From the NCBI RefSeq assembly GCF_019649055.1, contig NW_026570311.1:186001-250000 (forward strand): a stretch of DNA of 64,000 nucleotides, read 5' to 3'. The notes beneath the pieces were generated by a model. It was not told the origin of the DNA. It saw nothing but the letters and a program-made list of their open reading frames with translations, and did no database searches. The stretch is from Paramacrobiotus metropolitanus (lineage: Eukaryota > Tardigrada > Eutardigrada > Parachela > Macrobiotidae). Every line of letters begins with the position of its first letter. Position 1 is the first letter of the stretch. The translations under genes and the position numbers were made by a program. Shown one piece after another: positions 31,556-42,092 of this stretch.

Positions 31556-32165
31556 GACGTCTACGGCACTTGTCGGTACGTCACAAAGATGAAAATGGTG
31601 TTGTATAAAGGACGTGACACGTGACATGTTAACATAAACTGTATTTGTGTATTTGTTGTTTGCAGCGTTTATAGCACAGAATTGCCTAAAAGAAATCATG
31701 TGGAATATCTATTGGGGTTGAAATTGATTCGGTCTATAAAGCCGGCCCCAAGGGAGCAGTTACGGCAGTTAGCCGGCTCTCCTCTCTAAGCGACTCAGTG
31801 TTATAAATGCACAAGAGAAACAACGGTAATCAAGCCGGATCTCTTGAATACGAAACGGGGCCACAAGCGGCGAAAAAGAGAAAGACAACAGGTGGAACAT
31901 TGATGAGGTTAACTTAATGCGGCAATCAGCCGGCCTCATTAGAGTTGTTACGGTAAACTGTGCCGGCACTCTTTTCAAGCGATTCAGTGTCAAAATTAAA
32001 ACGAGAAAACTACGGTAACCAAGCCGGATTTCTCGTAGTAATGGATGTTAGCCACAAGCGGCGAACAAGAATAAAAGATTTAAGGTGGAAATTTCATGGG
32101 GTAAACTCAATGCGGTAACTAGCCGGCCCCATCAGAGATGCTACGGTAAACTTGCCGGCACTCTG
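31556..32165 (+). other. Array of eight CGGYA...GCCGG hairpins
   Basis: Hairpins are at 31556-31582, 31751-31783, 31812-31846, 31903-31939, 31941-31972, 32001-32036, 32096-32132 and 32133-32165. Each has an outer stem enclosing a loop with (A/G)CGG(T/C)A, then 3-9 nt, then GCCGG (the first is TCGG). Outer stems differ but pair: GACGT/ACGTC, CAAGAGA/TCTCTTG, ATGAGG/CCTCAT, AGAGT/ACTCT, ACGAGAAA/TTTCTCGT, ATGGGG/CCCCAT, CAGAG/CTCTG. CGG and CCG can pair inside. GCCACAAGCGGCGAA occurs between them at about 31860 and 32051. Confidence 0.82.
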
Positions 32166-32281
32166 GCCGCTCGAGGCATACTGAAGTTGGATGTGCGACT
32201 ACAAGGTCAAACTACAAGTTTTACCAGGGAGGCAAGCGAAGAAGTGCTTGAAAGCCGCAGAAAATTGGCTAAGTTCCTCCA

Positions 32282-32695
32282 TGACCTTTAATGGAAGTTT
32301 GACGAAAAGTCGGATGACCTTTGGGATCATCAATTGCCCAACGGAGTCACCGTAATGGAATGAAAAGTCGCATGACCTTTGGGACCATTAACCCAAAACG
32401 AGTCGCACATCTCAACGGATCATCTCACCAAAGGATGACCTTTATTAGGGAGGAAGCGAACTACGCTTGTCTTCATTGACGTCCCTCCATGACCTTTATC
32501 GGATCTCATTCTGAAGTCGTACGAATGATACGCACCATATTCCAAAGATTGAAGCAGTATTCCTAAGTCGTACTTGATACGCACCTGATTCTCAAGCGGA
32601 TTGTGATGAAAAGTCGCACTACGGATGCGCGGACTTGCTCAACAGAGCGGAATGGGCCAAAGTGCGGAAAACGGTGGACAGGACCTGTGACCTTT
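32282..32695 (+). repeat. 3' cluster of TGACCTTT octamers
   Basis: Six exact copies lie at about 32282, 32314, 32373, 32436, 32490 and 32688, with another at 31530, all in the same orientation as the leader cluster. Several are preceded by GAAAAGTCG, giving a loose repeat of 55-65 bp. Confidence 0.88.
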
Positions 32696-32956
32696 ACGAG
32701 TCAGAAATGGAGGATCCTAGTCTACATTTGATTAATACTTTTGTTGATCTGTTTTGTGTTTAATTGATAGTATTTTTTTTTAATTGGATCTCTTTATTCA
32801 CATCGTATTAAATGGAATTGTGCCTTATGGAATTAATGTGATAAAATGGAATAAGAGAATTTGATGTTTTGAGCACGCACAGACACCGGCGACCGTCTTT
32901 TCGTGGATTCGGGAGTGTGTCCAGCCTCACAGGAGCTCGGCATCCCCCCAGAGGCA
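32696..32956 (+). other. AT-rich stretch before the 3' LTR; no clear PPT
   Basis: This region is noncoding. The bases immediately before the 3' LTR (CATCCCCCCAGAGGCA) are not a good polypurine tract, which is unusual for a Ty3-type element. CAGGAGC and CCAGAGG are the only purine runs close by. Confidence 0.5.
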
Positions 32957-33309
32957 TGTGAGACGAGGCCTCACTAGCGTTCACGCCCGTGGCGCTAGGC
33001 GCTACGCCTTAGGATTACGTGTCTGTGTTGTGTCTCGCCGCTGATTGGCTTGTGTTTTGTTAGTGGGCGCGGCATAGCACGTGCTGCACAGCGCCGCACG
33101 CTGTTGAATTGGCTCTACGATTTACGATCGAGCTGCGCCGATCGGTTGTTGATTTTCTGTGCTCCAGACTTTCAATATTAAAAGTCAGCGATTACGGTGC
33201 GACGTTTTGTGTTTCCGCATAGTTCGCGAACCATATCGTTTCGCTCACTCCACAGGATAGATTCTGTTTCTGTCTCTGTCCCTGGATCCATTCTGGATCT
33301 AGCATTAAG
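32957..33309 (+). repeat. 3' LTR
   Basis: TGTGAGACGAGG...AGCATTA (32957-33307), 351 bp plus two bases of uncertain assignment. It aligns with the 5' LTR with a single one-base length difference. It is followed by GTAC and resumed copy B exon 2 sequence. Confidence 0.93.
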
Positions 33310-34635
33310 GTACTGTAGTTATAGCGGAATGTCCCCGCTCGTCTGTCGAACGTGAACGGACAGTCTAATACCAGGCTCTGATTGCATGTCTTTTCCAGAT
33401 CTGGATCTGTTAAATTTATATTATGTTTTTCAACGTATTAAAATGCTTCATGATACAAGGTAGGTAAATCGATATCTAAGATAAGTAAGATATGTCGGAG
33501 TCTCAATAAACGCGTTTTTTATGACGCTTTGCTTATGTTTTGCCTTTCATTCACCGCAACTTTTAACTGTCATTTCTTTCGATTGTTTAAATAATGGTTT
33601 CTACAAGAAAAATGTATCATTTGTGTAGTACGCCTAACGAGAGGTTAAATAGGGAAAGCTACATTTTGAAAGTCTTTATAGCACGGCCGATGCGAATTAC
33701 TGCCCAGCAAGCGCTGATCACGGGTGACCAATTGTTTAAAAGAGATTTTGCAGAAAATAACCATCAGAATGAAAGCCGAACCACGGCCACATTAATTCAC
33801 AGCTTAACTTAAAAAACTTAAAAAAAGGTAGACTCCCTAACCACCCATTACTTCAAAAGTAAAAACATAGCCATAGCGTTTCCTTTACCGGTATAATGGG
33901 TATCACTCCCACTCGTCTGTGGCTTATTTAAATTTTACACGGGTTTTCTGGTGTGCCGCACGCGAAGTCAATGGAATCAATGGTTCTGTGTAGATCGACC
34001 TGATTTTCACAAAAAAATGTACATCGATTTTTTTTAACATTTTGAATTTAAGGATTTTTTGTTCTTGAAAGGGTAAGTTTTTGATTTCGCATACTGAAGT
34101 AGTGATTTCGAAAGAAGTGAGTACCTTGCAGAAATCCCCCCAGCTGATAAATCAAGCTGCCACACCAGGAGATCGCCATTTGCTCACCAACCGGAAGCAG
34201 TTAGAATTTGCAGTTTTCAAGTTTCCAGTTTAACTGTTTTTACAAAACGTTTAAACAGATTAGAAGTAAATAAATTTACGGAGGAATTCAGATTAGGTAG
34301 CGAGAAATCAACTGTCAGAGTAACGTTTTACGAATTTCTGATGGATTAAATGAGCCTCCAGGCACATATGGACGATGAATGGATGTTCCGGCGCATGAAA
34401 TTTCCCGGTTCGCTCAAAGCTGGGCAAAAACACCCCATGTTTCAAATACAAAGCATTGAAAAATTATCGGTTGCTTAGAATAAACAGCAAAAAGCGACCA
34501 ACTTTTAAGAAATACCGAAGGAGTTCTGCTAAATCAGCGTCACTTACAGTCACGATAATACTGGGCATCCACATTGTGGATACAAAAAAGAAATCCCAGA
34601 CCACGGATAATGCCGTCCGCGCCTCCAGCAGCCAT
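33310..34635 (-). pseudogene. Copy B, 5' part (start of exon 2 and exon 1)
   Basis: Exon 2 resumes at the element boundary and runs to 33406 (landmarks CNQS and CPFTF), with an acceptor at about 33407. Exon 1 is 34548-34635: ATG, then a degenerate signal peptide (MAAGGADGII) ending VDAQYYRD, and a GTAAGT donor. Together with 8089-9508 it makes one gene split by 23.8 kb. Confidence 0.8.
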
Positions 34636-36014
34636 TCTAACACACAGCTGTAAAACAGTAATACCGTAACGCTGCCGTACACACCTGTTATAATTTTGAA
34701 AACATAACTTTTTCAGCGCAAGCAGCTACTCTGATACAGCATAATTTGCATAACTACATATACTGAAAGGGACTGATCATTACGCAGGAGTTTAGTAACA
34801 GGAACCCATTTATGGTAGTACAGCCACTATCCGTTCTAACATCCAAAAAACCAACTACCCTATATCTGTGTACGTAATAAGCTAAAACACAGGCTTTGCC
34901 GGCTGCTGTGCGTAAAAACAAAAAACTGGTCACCGCAGTTATGCGTATATTCTTGGAGTATTCCTCGGCTTATCCAAAACTAAAATTTCAGTAAAGCTAC
35001 AATATTAAACTTCAGTACCGGAATATTGGTAAAGCTTCAATATTAAACTCCGAAAAATTACCTTGCACCTTCCTTATTAAATTGTTATTCTTGTAATCCA
35101 CCATTGGTACAAAAAAAGTTTTATTCGAAAAAGCCAGTTGTTATAGCGTTGATCTAGGATGGAGGGCAACGAAAGCATTAGTCAAACTACGGTTACTCAT
35201 TTGTGTCAGATTCTGTGCTGCGTGCATGCCCATCCAAGCCCGGTCACCTGGCATCACGCTGACAGCCCACTGCTTAATCGTCTCTTCCTGTATGACTCAT
35301 GCATTCCATCATGCCATGGTGGAATGTAGAGATGTCAGCGGCTGGCCGAGAGCCGGCTGAGGGTTTGCAAGCCATAGCCGACCGGAGGCCGGCTGCTTAA
35401 GCCGGCTGAGGGCTCTAGCCAGTTGTGGCTTAGGCGTCGACCGAGTCGGCTGAAGCGGCTTGAACGGCAGCATTGCGATGCAACTTTAGCGTCACTTCTG
35501 ACCCAACCATGCCCCTTGATGCTCCCGGAGCGCTCCCGGAGACTTCCGTGCGAGAGTCAGCTAAGGGGAGTAATTTATAGAATGAATCCGATTTGATGAA
35601 TGAATTCGATTTTCGAAACCACCTATTTTTTCTAAGCTGACTGTATATTTGATTCTCTGTTTGCAACAAGCTTGATATCGGATAATGTATGTGCTGTTTA
35701 ATTCTTATGAATTTTTTGCGAAAGCTGTCATAAAAGCTTACCACTGGCGCGGCTGACTATTCAACAGCGCACGATTAACTGCTTGTCTGTTTCCTGTCGA
35801 GTCAGACGAGCGGTGGCATTATCAGCTGGCCAACGGTCAGAGCTGACCGCAGCGGATGGTCAGTGTTATAGCACTATCGACAACCTCCTCTGTCTGTGAC
35901 TGTGTCTGCTCTATTAACAAACTACAAAATAATATGAGCAGTTTACAGCGCTTGCAAGTTGCTACAACTGCAGAATGTGACTCGTGCAGCATGAGCCACA
36001 TTCTTGTACTTGTA

Positions 36015-36065
36015 CATCAGAAGGAAGGGAAGAGCACGAGTCGTGCTCTTCCCTTTCTTCTGATG
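36015..36065. repeat. 51-bp near-perfect palindrome
   Basis: Arms of 25 bp with one mismatch surround a single central base; the inner arm is AAGGGAAGAGCACGA. It could form a cruciform or a strong RNA hairpin. No gene reads it. Confidence 0.85.
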
Positions 36066-36967
36066 CGCAAGTGTTCGCATAAAATTGTCGCCGACTTACT
36101 ACTGGTTTACTTCGAAGTAAGAGAGAAGCTAGCTCACAGAGTATTGCTACGACTAGATGGCACCCGCCCGGTGAGACCATAGCAGTCAACCGCCCACTGT
36201 AACGGCAGGTAGAGACAGCAGTTCCTGCCCACCGTTACGCCAGCCAGCAGCCGCTCACGAAGATAATGTTACCTGATTATGGCAAGCCGACTTTGAACAT
36301 ATGGCGAGCCGATATTAGGCGTATTCCTGCCATTTTCAGTAACTTATACTAATTTGCTTTTCAAGATAATGAATAAAATTTTGAAAAACTGCATGTTAAA
36401 ATATTAAATTCAAAATTCTAAGTAAAGATTTGTAAAATTAATAACTAAAGAGCAAAACATTAAAAACATGGTATATTTATCAAAAATTGTAGTTTTTCGA
36501 AAAAAGTTTAAAAAATTAAACTAAAAAATAAATGTTGTTTTTAAAAAAGATTTTTCATAATATCTAAACAAAAGATTGACGTGAGCGTTATTGGCAATTT
36601 ATTTGATATCCACACATTTGTTATAGTTGGTTATTGTGGGCTATAATCAGTTTTTCGCATTCATTTACAAATGTTGTTTCCTCGCTGGATTTCTACGCGA
36701 CCGGTCCTTTAAGTTCAAGTTTTAATCGTTTGACGTCTGCACACAGTCTTTGTTAGACCCAATTCAATTCAGCAGACACGTCATAGGAAAAAAAAACAGA
36801 AAAATATTCTTAAATCACCCCGGACAAACAAATTAACAAGCATTTACATTTCCAACAACAGTACGTACAGAAGTTTTAGCGATAATACTGTCTTCCACTC
36901 GACAAAATTTAAAGCTGCGCCAGAACTACCTGCGAAATCTACCGGGGACCGGGATCACAATAGCTCA

Positions 36968-37319
36968 AATATAGGGGGAAAATGTGTCTAGCCGAACCAG
37001 TCCCTTGTACTTCTGATGTAAGCCAGCTGGTGGTTTACGTTGTGGCTGCACAGCGTTTTATGTAAAGCGCTGCTATTAAGGCTGTGCGGCATTGACGGTA
37101 CATGTGGTAATAGCTGCACACAGGCAGGTCCGGGCTATAACACAGTTTTAGTCTGTTTACCTGCAGTTGTACGAGTGCTGCTTACCTGTTATCAGTACCT
37201 GCAATCTTAATGGCAGCGCTTTACATAAAACACTGTCGAGCCACAACGTAAACCACCAGCTGGCTTACATCAGAAGTACAAGGGATTGGTTCGGCTAGAC
37301 ACATTTTTCCCCCTATATT
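36968..37319. mobile_element. Foldback-type element with about 115-bp inverted repeats
   Basis: The left arm starts AATATAGGGGGAAAATGTGT and the right arm ends with its near complement. About 115 bp of arm match at roughly 94% by eye, around a spacer of about 120 bp. No coding capacity. I could not define a target duplication. Confidence 0.8.
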
Positions 37320-37910
37320 CATTTTAATGCAAGTGAAGACACTACTGTACTCTGCACATGCATTTCCAGATAAAAATATGAAAAAACGACAGTAATACCG
37401 TTTTTCATATATTTGTCTAGAAATGCATGTCTCACAGTTCACACCACATGCAACTCATGGTGCCCGTCGGTTACCGGTGTTACGTCTAATGATAAACTTT
37501 TCGCCTACCATTCAACCTAGCACCGGTAATCAGCAGCCGCAGTTTTTCAAACAACTTTGGATAATATTTTTCAACAACTGAAACAATATATTTCATTTAG
37601 CCGTAAGGAATACACTCGATCACACTTATGAGTTAAGAGCAATCCGCATACAGATAAATACAAGTAATCTACTTATGCTTACCTATAAGTCTCTCTTAAT
37701 CTAAAAGTCTAAGTTATCTTACGTAGCATTTCCTTTAACAGAAGCATAACTGAAACGCTGCTTGCACACCGCCGAGGAAAACCTTTATTTTTACAGCCAT
37801 TCGATATGTGCATACGCGAAAAAGTGTAATCTTGAGGGCTTTCTGTTAGAATCTGCCTCTCATGCGAACATTATCAAGATGTACGTACACGCCTTTCCCA
37901 TATTTCGAAG

Positions 37911-40060
37911 CTAAATACATGATTTATACGACGGCGGGTTGGACAAAGAAATGCTGACTAGTGCTGGTGCTGCTGTGAGTTGTGAATACGAAGGCGGTGC
38001 TCCCAGATAGGGCGGAGGGGGTGCAACCGGATCATCGAGCACCGCCGGCACTCTGTTGGCGCCCTGTGGCACAGTTACTAGCAGTGGCTCCAGTTGCACG
38101 GCGCCGCTGGTTCGTGGTAGAACGATTGGTCGGCTGGGCGGTGTACGTCGCCTGACAGAGCGGAGTCTCATATAAACCCCCGTAATGATGATGACAACAA
38201 ATAAAATACATCCAAATACAATTCCCGTAATGGCATCGGAGCTCAAGCTAGAAGACTGAGAACTGCCTGGAAAATTAGGCTTAGTTAAGGTCCGCTAACC
38301 TAGATCGCGTACTTACAGATAATTTGACAATCACCATTGAAAAGTTTTTACCGTAGTAACTGCACTGCAGTCACTGATTCTTGCCGATGGTCAGTGCAAG
38401 TGCTACCGCATAATTAAAATACTATTGCCAAGTTGATTTTGAACAACAGTTGGTGCGAACCCAGTGCTTCCATGATATGTTCGCCAAAGTGTGCCATTGC
38501 AAATAAGCAATTTGCCCGATGTGTACCTAGTATGCCATGCGTGTTCCAATACTCATATATTGGTTCATTGTTCCCGGCACTTGGTGGGGACCTGAAAGGG
38601 CATGATTGCCTCAGAGAGGCGGGATTCACCGCATACACGTCGGGCGTAAAGCTGTGCGGGCAGTTGACGCGACCATAAGTTCCGTCGGTATGACAGATGA
38701 AATACACGTCCACATACCCCGACAAAGCGGGGCAATATGCACTCCATAAACCCGGACTATCTAGTACAACAACAAAATATCGCATACAATTTTTTAGGCA
38801 CTTAGCAGTACAAGAGTGGTACTTTCTAACTTGTAACGATAATAAAATCGATGTAAGCCTGATTCGACTCCGTAGAGGGTGATGTGCCGCGGAAATATTC
38901 GAAAATAAAGGATGGTTGTTTAACGTAGGATGTCAGAGCTTGCGAGACCGACGAAGGATTGGACCGCGCGGAGTGGGAACCGGTCAACTCTTTGAGAAGA
39001 ATGCGCGGTGCCAGTCGGTTAGCTTGATAGATTCGGACATGGTCGGTAGGCGGTAGAAGAAATTTCCTGTAATTCATTAAAGAAGCATGAAAACTGTCTG
39101 CTTCATTGTTTGATATTCCTTTTACGCACCGAATGTTGATGTAAAAGGCGAAAAATCTGCTCGATATCCCGCAGTCGGGTGGCAATGTCACATTAAAGTA
39201 GCATAATCCCGGGGATAGGTCGGGTATGTTGTCATAGCGGAATGTTCCGGCTCGTCCATCGAACAAGAAGGGACAGTCTAATACCAGGCTTTGATTGCAT
39301 AACATTTCCAAATTTGGGTCTGTAAATTCATAATTATTATGTTTTCCACTTCATTAAACAGTTCTATGATAGCTAAATAAATCAGGCCAGGCCATTCTGC
39401 CGGGCAGTTCAGCTGCACTTTCAGCCATGTGTCTGCGTCTCGGATAATCTCTTGCACATGACATTGAGTCAATGGCAATAGAGGCGTACTTATATGTTTT
39501 CCCGTAGAGGACATATATATATATATATATTCCTTGGGGCAAACTTAAACTTACGCAAGTCTTTATTAAAGGGGATAATTTCGGATAAAATTTATGATGT
39601 AATAGATTTTCTCTGTTTCTCAACAACTGGTACTACAATTACAACTATAAATCTATAATTAAAGCTTCAGGTGGCGTATTATTGTGATAAACTGCTGATC
39701 GCACTGGATGTCACATCCACACCGGTTTTGCGGCTACATCCGATTGCGCAACTGAGAAAGAGAAGTAGAGAAGCAAACGGAAATAGTACGGCTGATGCGA
39801 TTTACTCCTCAATAAAGAAAAAAAATTCAACATATCGCTCAAAGCCGGGCAAAAACCCCCCATGTTTCAAGCACAAAGGACAGGTAAGTTATCGACTGTT
39901 CAAAACAAACAGCAAAAAGTGGCCAACTGTTGGGCAATATCGAAGGGGTTGTATTACGCCAGCGTCACTTACAGTTACGGTAATACTGCGCCATCACATT
40001 GCGGATGCAGGAGAGAAATCCCAGACCAAGGATAATGAAGAATTTGCTTCCGGTACCCAT
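37911..40060 (-). CDS. Copy C: CUB-like membrane protein, most intact
   Basis: Exon 1 is 39973-40060 (signal peptide beginning MGTGSKFFII, cleavage expected near MAQYYR; GTAAGT donor). Exon 2 is 38831-39319 (TTACAG acceptor), a CUB-like ectodomain with CNQS, GTFRYDNIPD, GLCYFNVTLPPDCG, INIRC and a conserved TESNQAYIDFIIV end. Exon 3 is about 38440-38790 (YCPALSGYVDVYFICHTDG). Exon 4 is 37911-38266 (TTTTCCAG acceptor): helix GIVFGCILFVVIIITGVYM, then a tail with PPPPY, PPSY and PPSY. PPxY motifs bind WW domains such as those of NEDD4 ligases, so endocytosis or ubiquitin control is plausible. This copy has no frame break that I can see, although the exon 3 acceptor is not canonical. Confidence 0.7.
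39511..39531. repeat. (AT)n microsatellite
   Basis: About ten AT repeats lie within intron 1 of copy C. Confidence 0.9.
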
Positions 40061-42092
40061 TAATTTTTAGCCCACAGCTCTGAAATAATAACACGGTATG
40101 TACAGGGTTTTTTGGCACACACGTGCTATAAACAAGCAGTTACTCTAACGCGATAATATTACGAACATAACTCACTTAGTGTAAGCAGAATTATCACGAA
40201 GGAGACAACAGGAACCCATATATCGCACTACAGCATCAAGGCTGCTGTACTGGGCATTTCAGGTAGCAACAATGCTGTTGTGCATTATTCAGGCAGTGCG
40301 TAAAGCGACTTTCCATGGATATCTATTGCTAGCCACTATCCGTATCGAACAGCAGGAAAAGAATTAATATCTGTTCCGATAATCAGCTGTAACACAGGCG
40401 TGGCCGGTTGATGTGCGCGAAAACAGAAAAATGGCTGATGCCGTTGTGCGTATGTGTAGGCTTCTGCGGCATATCCACAGACGTATTAAAAAAAGAATAG
40501 AATGCTTCTTTGGTAAAATTCCAAAATTAAACTCGGAACTACTTCCTTAAGCCTTGCTTATTAAATTTTACTCTATAATCATCCATCGGCTGCAGAAAAA
40601 TTTCATTCGGCAAAGCCCACTTGCTGTAACGACTGATCGATGAAGGACCGCTAGCGACAGTAATTATTAGTCACACCACTGTTAGTCAGCTATGCATGCC
40701 CCTCCTAGCCCGGTCAGTAGGAGTCATGGGGAATCACGCTGACGGCATATGTACTCAGTACGGCATAATCGCGCCTTCATACATGACTCATGTATTTCAT
40801 CATGCTCGTAAGTCGTAGCCACAGAAGCCGTCGCCAGTTAAACATAAAGGCTCGTACATTCAGCGCTCTTAAGACAGCATCCGCATTTCCGCTTGCATGA
40901 AACCGGTTTCTTGATTCACGAAAAAATGGTACATGAAATTTGTTGCCTCTGCAAAATATGCTAAGGTGCTAACCTCCACTTTCAAAATTACTCCCAAAAA
41001 ATTCCGAAACGGAGCACTTTACGAATCACCAAACTTTTCTAGCCTCTACGAAACTTTCGAGAGAGAGTTGATCAAAGCAGTTGACCAAAGCAACCTTTTT
41101 GATGCTTAGCGGATCACAAGCGTACGAAACAGCACACGTGTTTTATACCTCAAAACGTTGTGCATGACAGAACTTTATAATCTTAGAAAACTTTATAATT
41201 TTACGGAATTTTTGGAGGAAATAAACACAGGAGGTCACGACATGACGAAACCGGCTGGTCAAAATGCTAATACAGTATACTGAAGTAGGTATGGAATGAG
41301 AATACATATGTGGGTTATATTACTGTATTATTAACGCACAGAACGGCAAAGTAAGGCTGCAATCCGACTAACAACCTAAATATTTCCTTGGGCATATTCG
41401 TAAAATTGTACTCTTTATGAAAGCGGTATCTTTGAAGTGCGCGCAGACATCTTTGAAGTGGCCGCAGACGCGTGACAGGCCGTACGCAACTCGAGTATAC
41501 TCGCACAAAACGTACGTCACAATTACAAACGACCGTACAAAATTTAATTTCTGTTTAATAATTGCCGGTCGGTATACGGTACCCATACGTACATGAGTCA
41601 TGAGTACATACTGTACCTGATACGTTTAATGACGTTTGTAGCGGACAGCCTTTTCGAAACAGCCAGAATTATTTCCAGTAATTTCATTGGCTAGAAATAC
41701 GAATATTTCCAGGAACATTGGATGGATATAAAAAATGGGGGTAGTATTTATCCGTTAGCTTTACCCCAGTCTGCTCGGACCAATGGTGCAAAGATACTAG
41801 TACTCGTGTGTACATAAAGCAAATACGTACGCTAAAGACCATTTTAAACCGAAAACCATTTATTGCTCGATTCTCTGACAGACAAAACACTTTTTTACAG
41901 CGGCTGGGATCGTATCGCCTGTAGAGTGTCCGTAGACGTGATTTGATTTTTCTGTTTTCAAGTCGACCATTGAATTCTGTGGAAGATCCCAAACCGACAA
42001 CAGGTAAGGCTTGTTCCGGTAGCATTGTACCGATACCTAAATAAATCTGAACAATTGTTTTTAGACTTACTCACAGCAGGAGAGGCGGGACA
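40061..42092. other. Spacer between copy C and the F-box-like gene
   Basis: It holds the family upstream block at about 40200-40830. No gene is supportable between 40830 and 42092; the short frames there have no domain. Confidence 0.5.

Larger units (their letters stand above)
9509..33309 (+). mobile_element. Giant Ty3/gypsy-type LTR retrotransposon (23.8 kb)
   Basis: Near-identical direct repeats bound the element. Inside, in order, are a tRNA-iMet-type primer site, leader, Gag, aspartic protease, RT, RNase H, integrase and three accessory ORFs. The PR-RT-RH-IN order and the YIDD, RNase H and D,D35E signatures place it in Ty3/gypsy. GTAC flanks both ends (9505-9508 and 33310-33313), a likely target duplication. 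It sits in plus orientation inside exon 2 of minus-strand copy B. Typical Ty3 elements are 5-10 kb; the extra length comes from a long leader, a long Gag, a spacer of about 900 residues before RT, and 8 kb of accessory ORFs. An in-frame TGA in gag and several frame breaks suggest this copy is defective unless recoding is used. I see no envelope-like gene, signal peptide or membrane segment. Confidence 0.95.
34636..37900. other. Spacer between copies B and C
   Basis: No convincing gene. It holds the family upstream block (about 34740-35330), a GCCGGCTGAGGG-like tandem stretch (35336-35460), a 51-bp near-perfect palindrome (36015-36065), a large inverted-repeat element (36968-37319), and the family 3'-flank block from about 37730. 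Positions 36350-36560 are very AT-rich. Confidence 0.5.

Noticed and set aside
35336-35460. GCCGGCTGAGGG-rich stretch as a CRISPR-like or regulatory array
   Set aside because: Units are irregular in length and spacing; simple GC-rich repeat in eukaryotic DNA.
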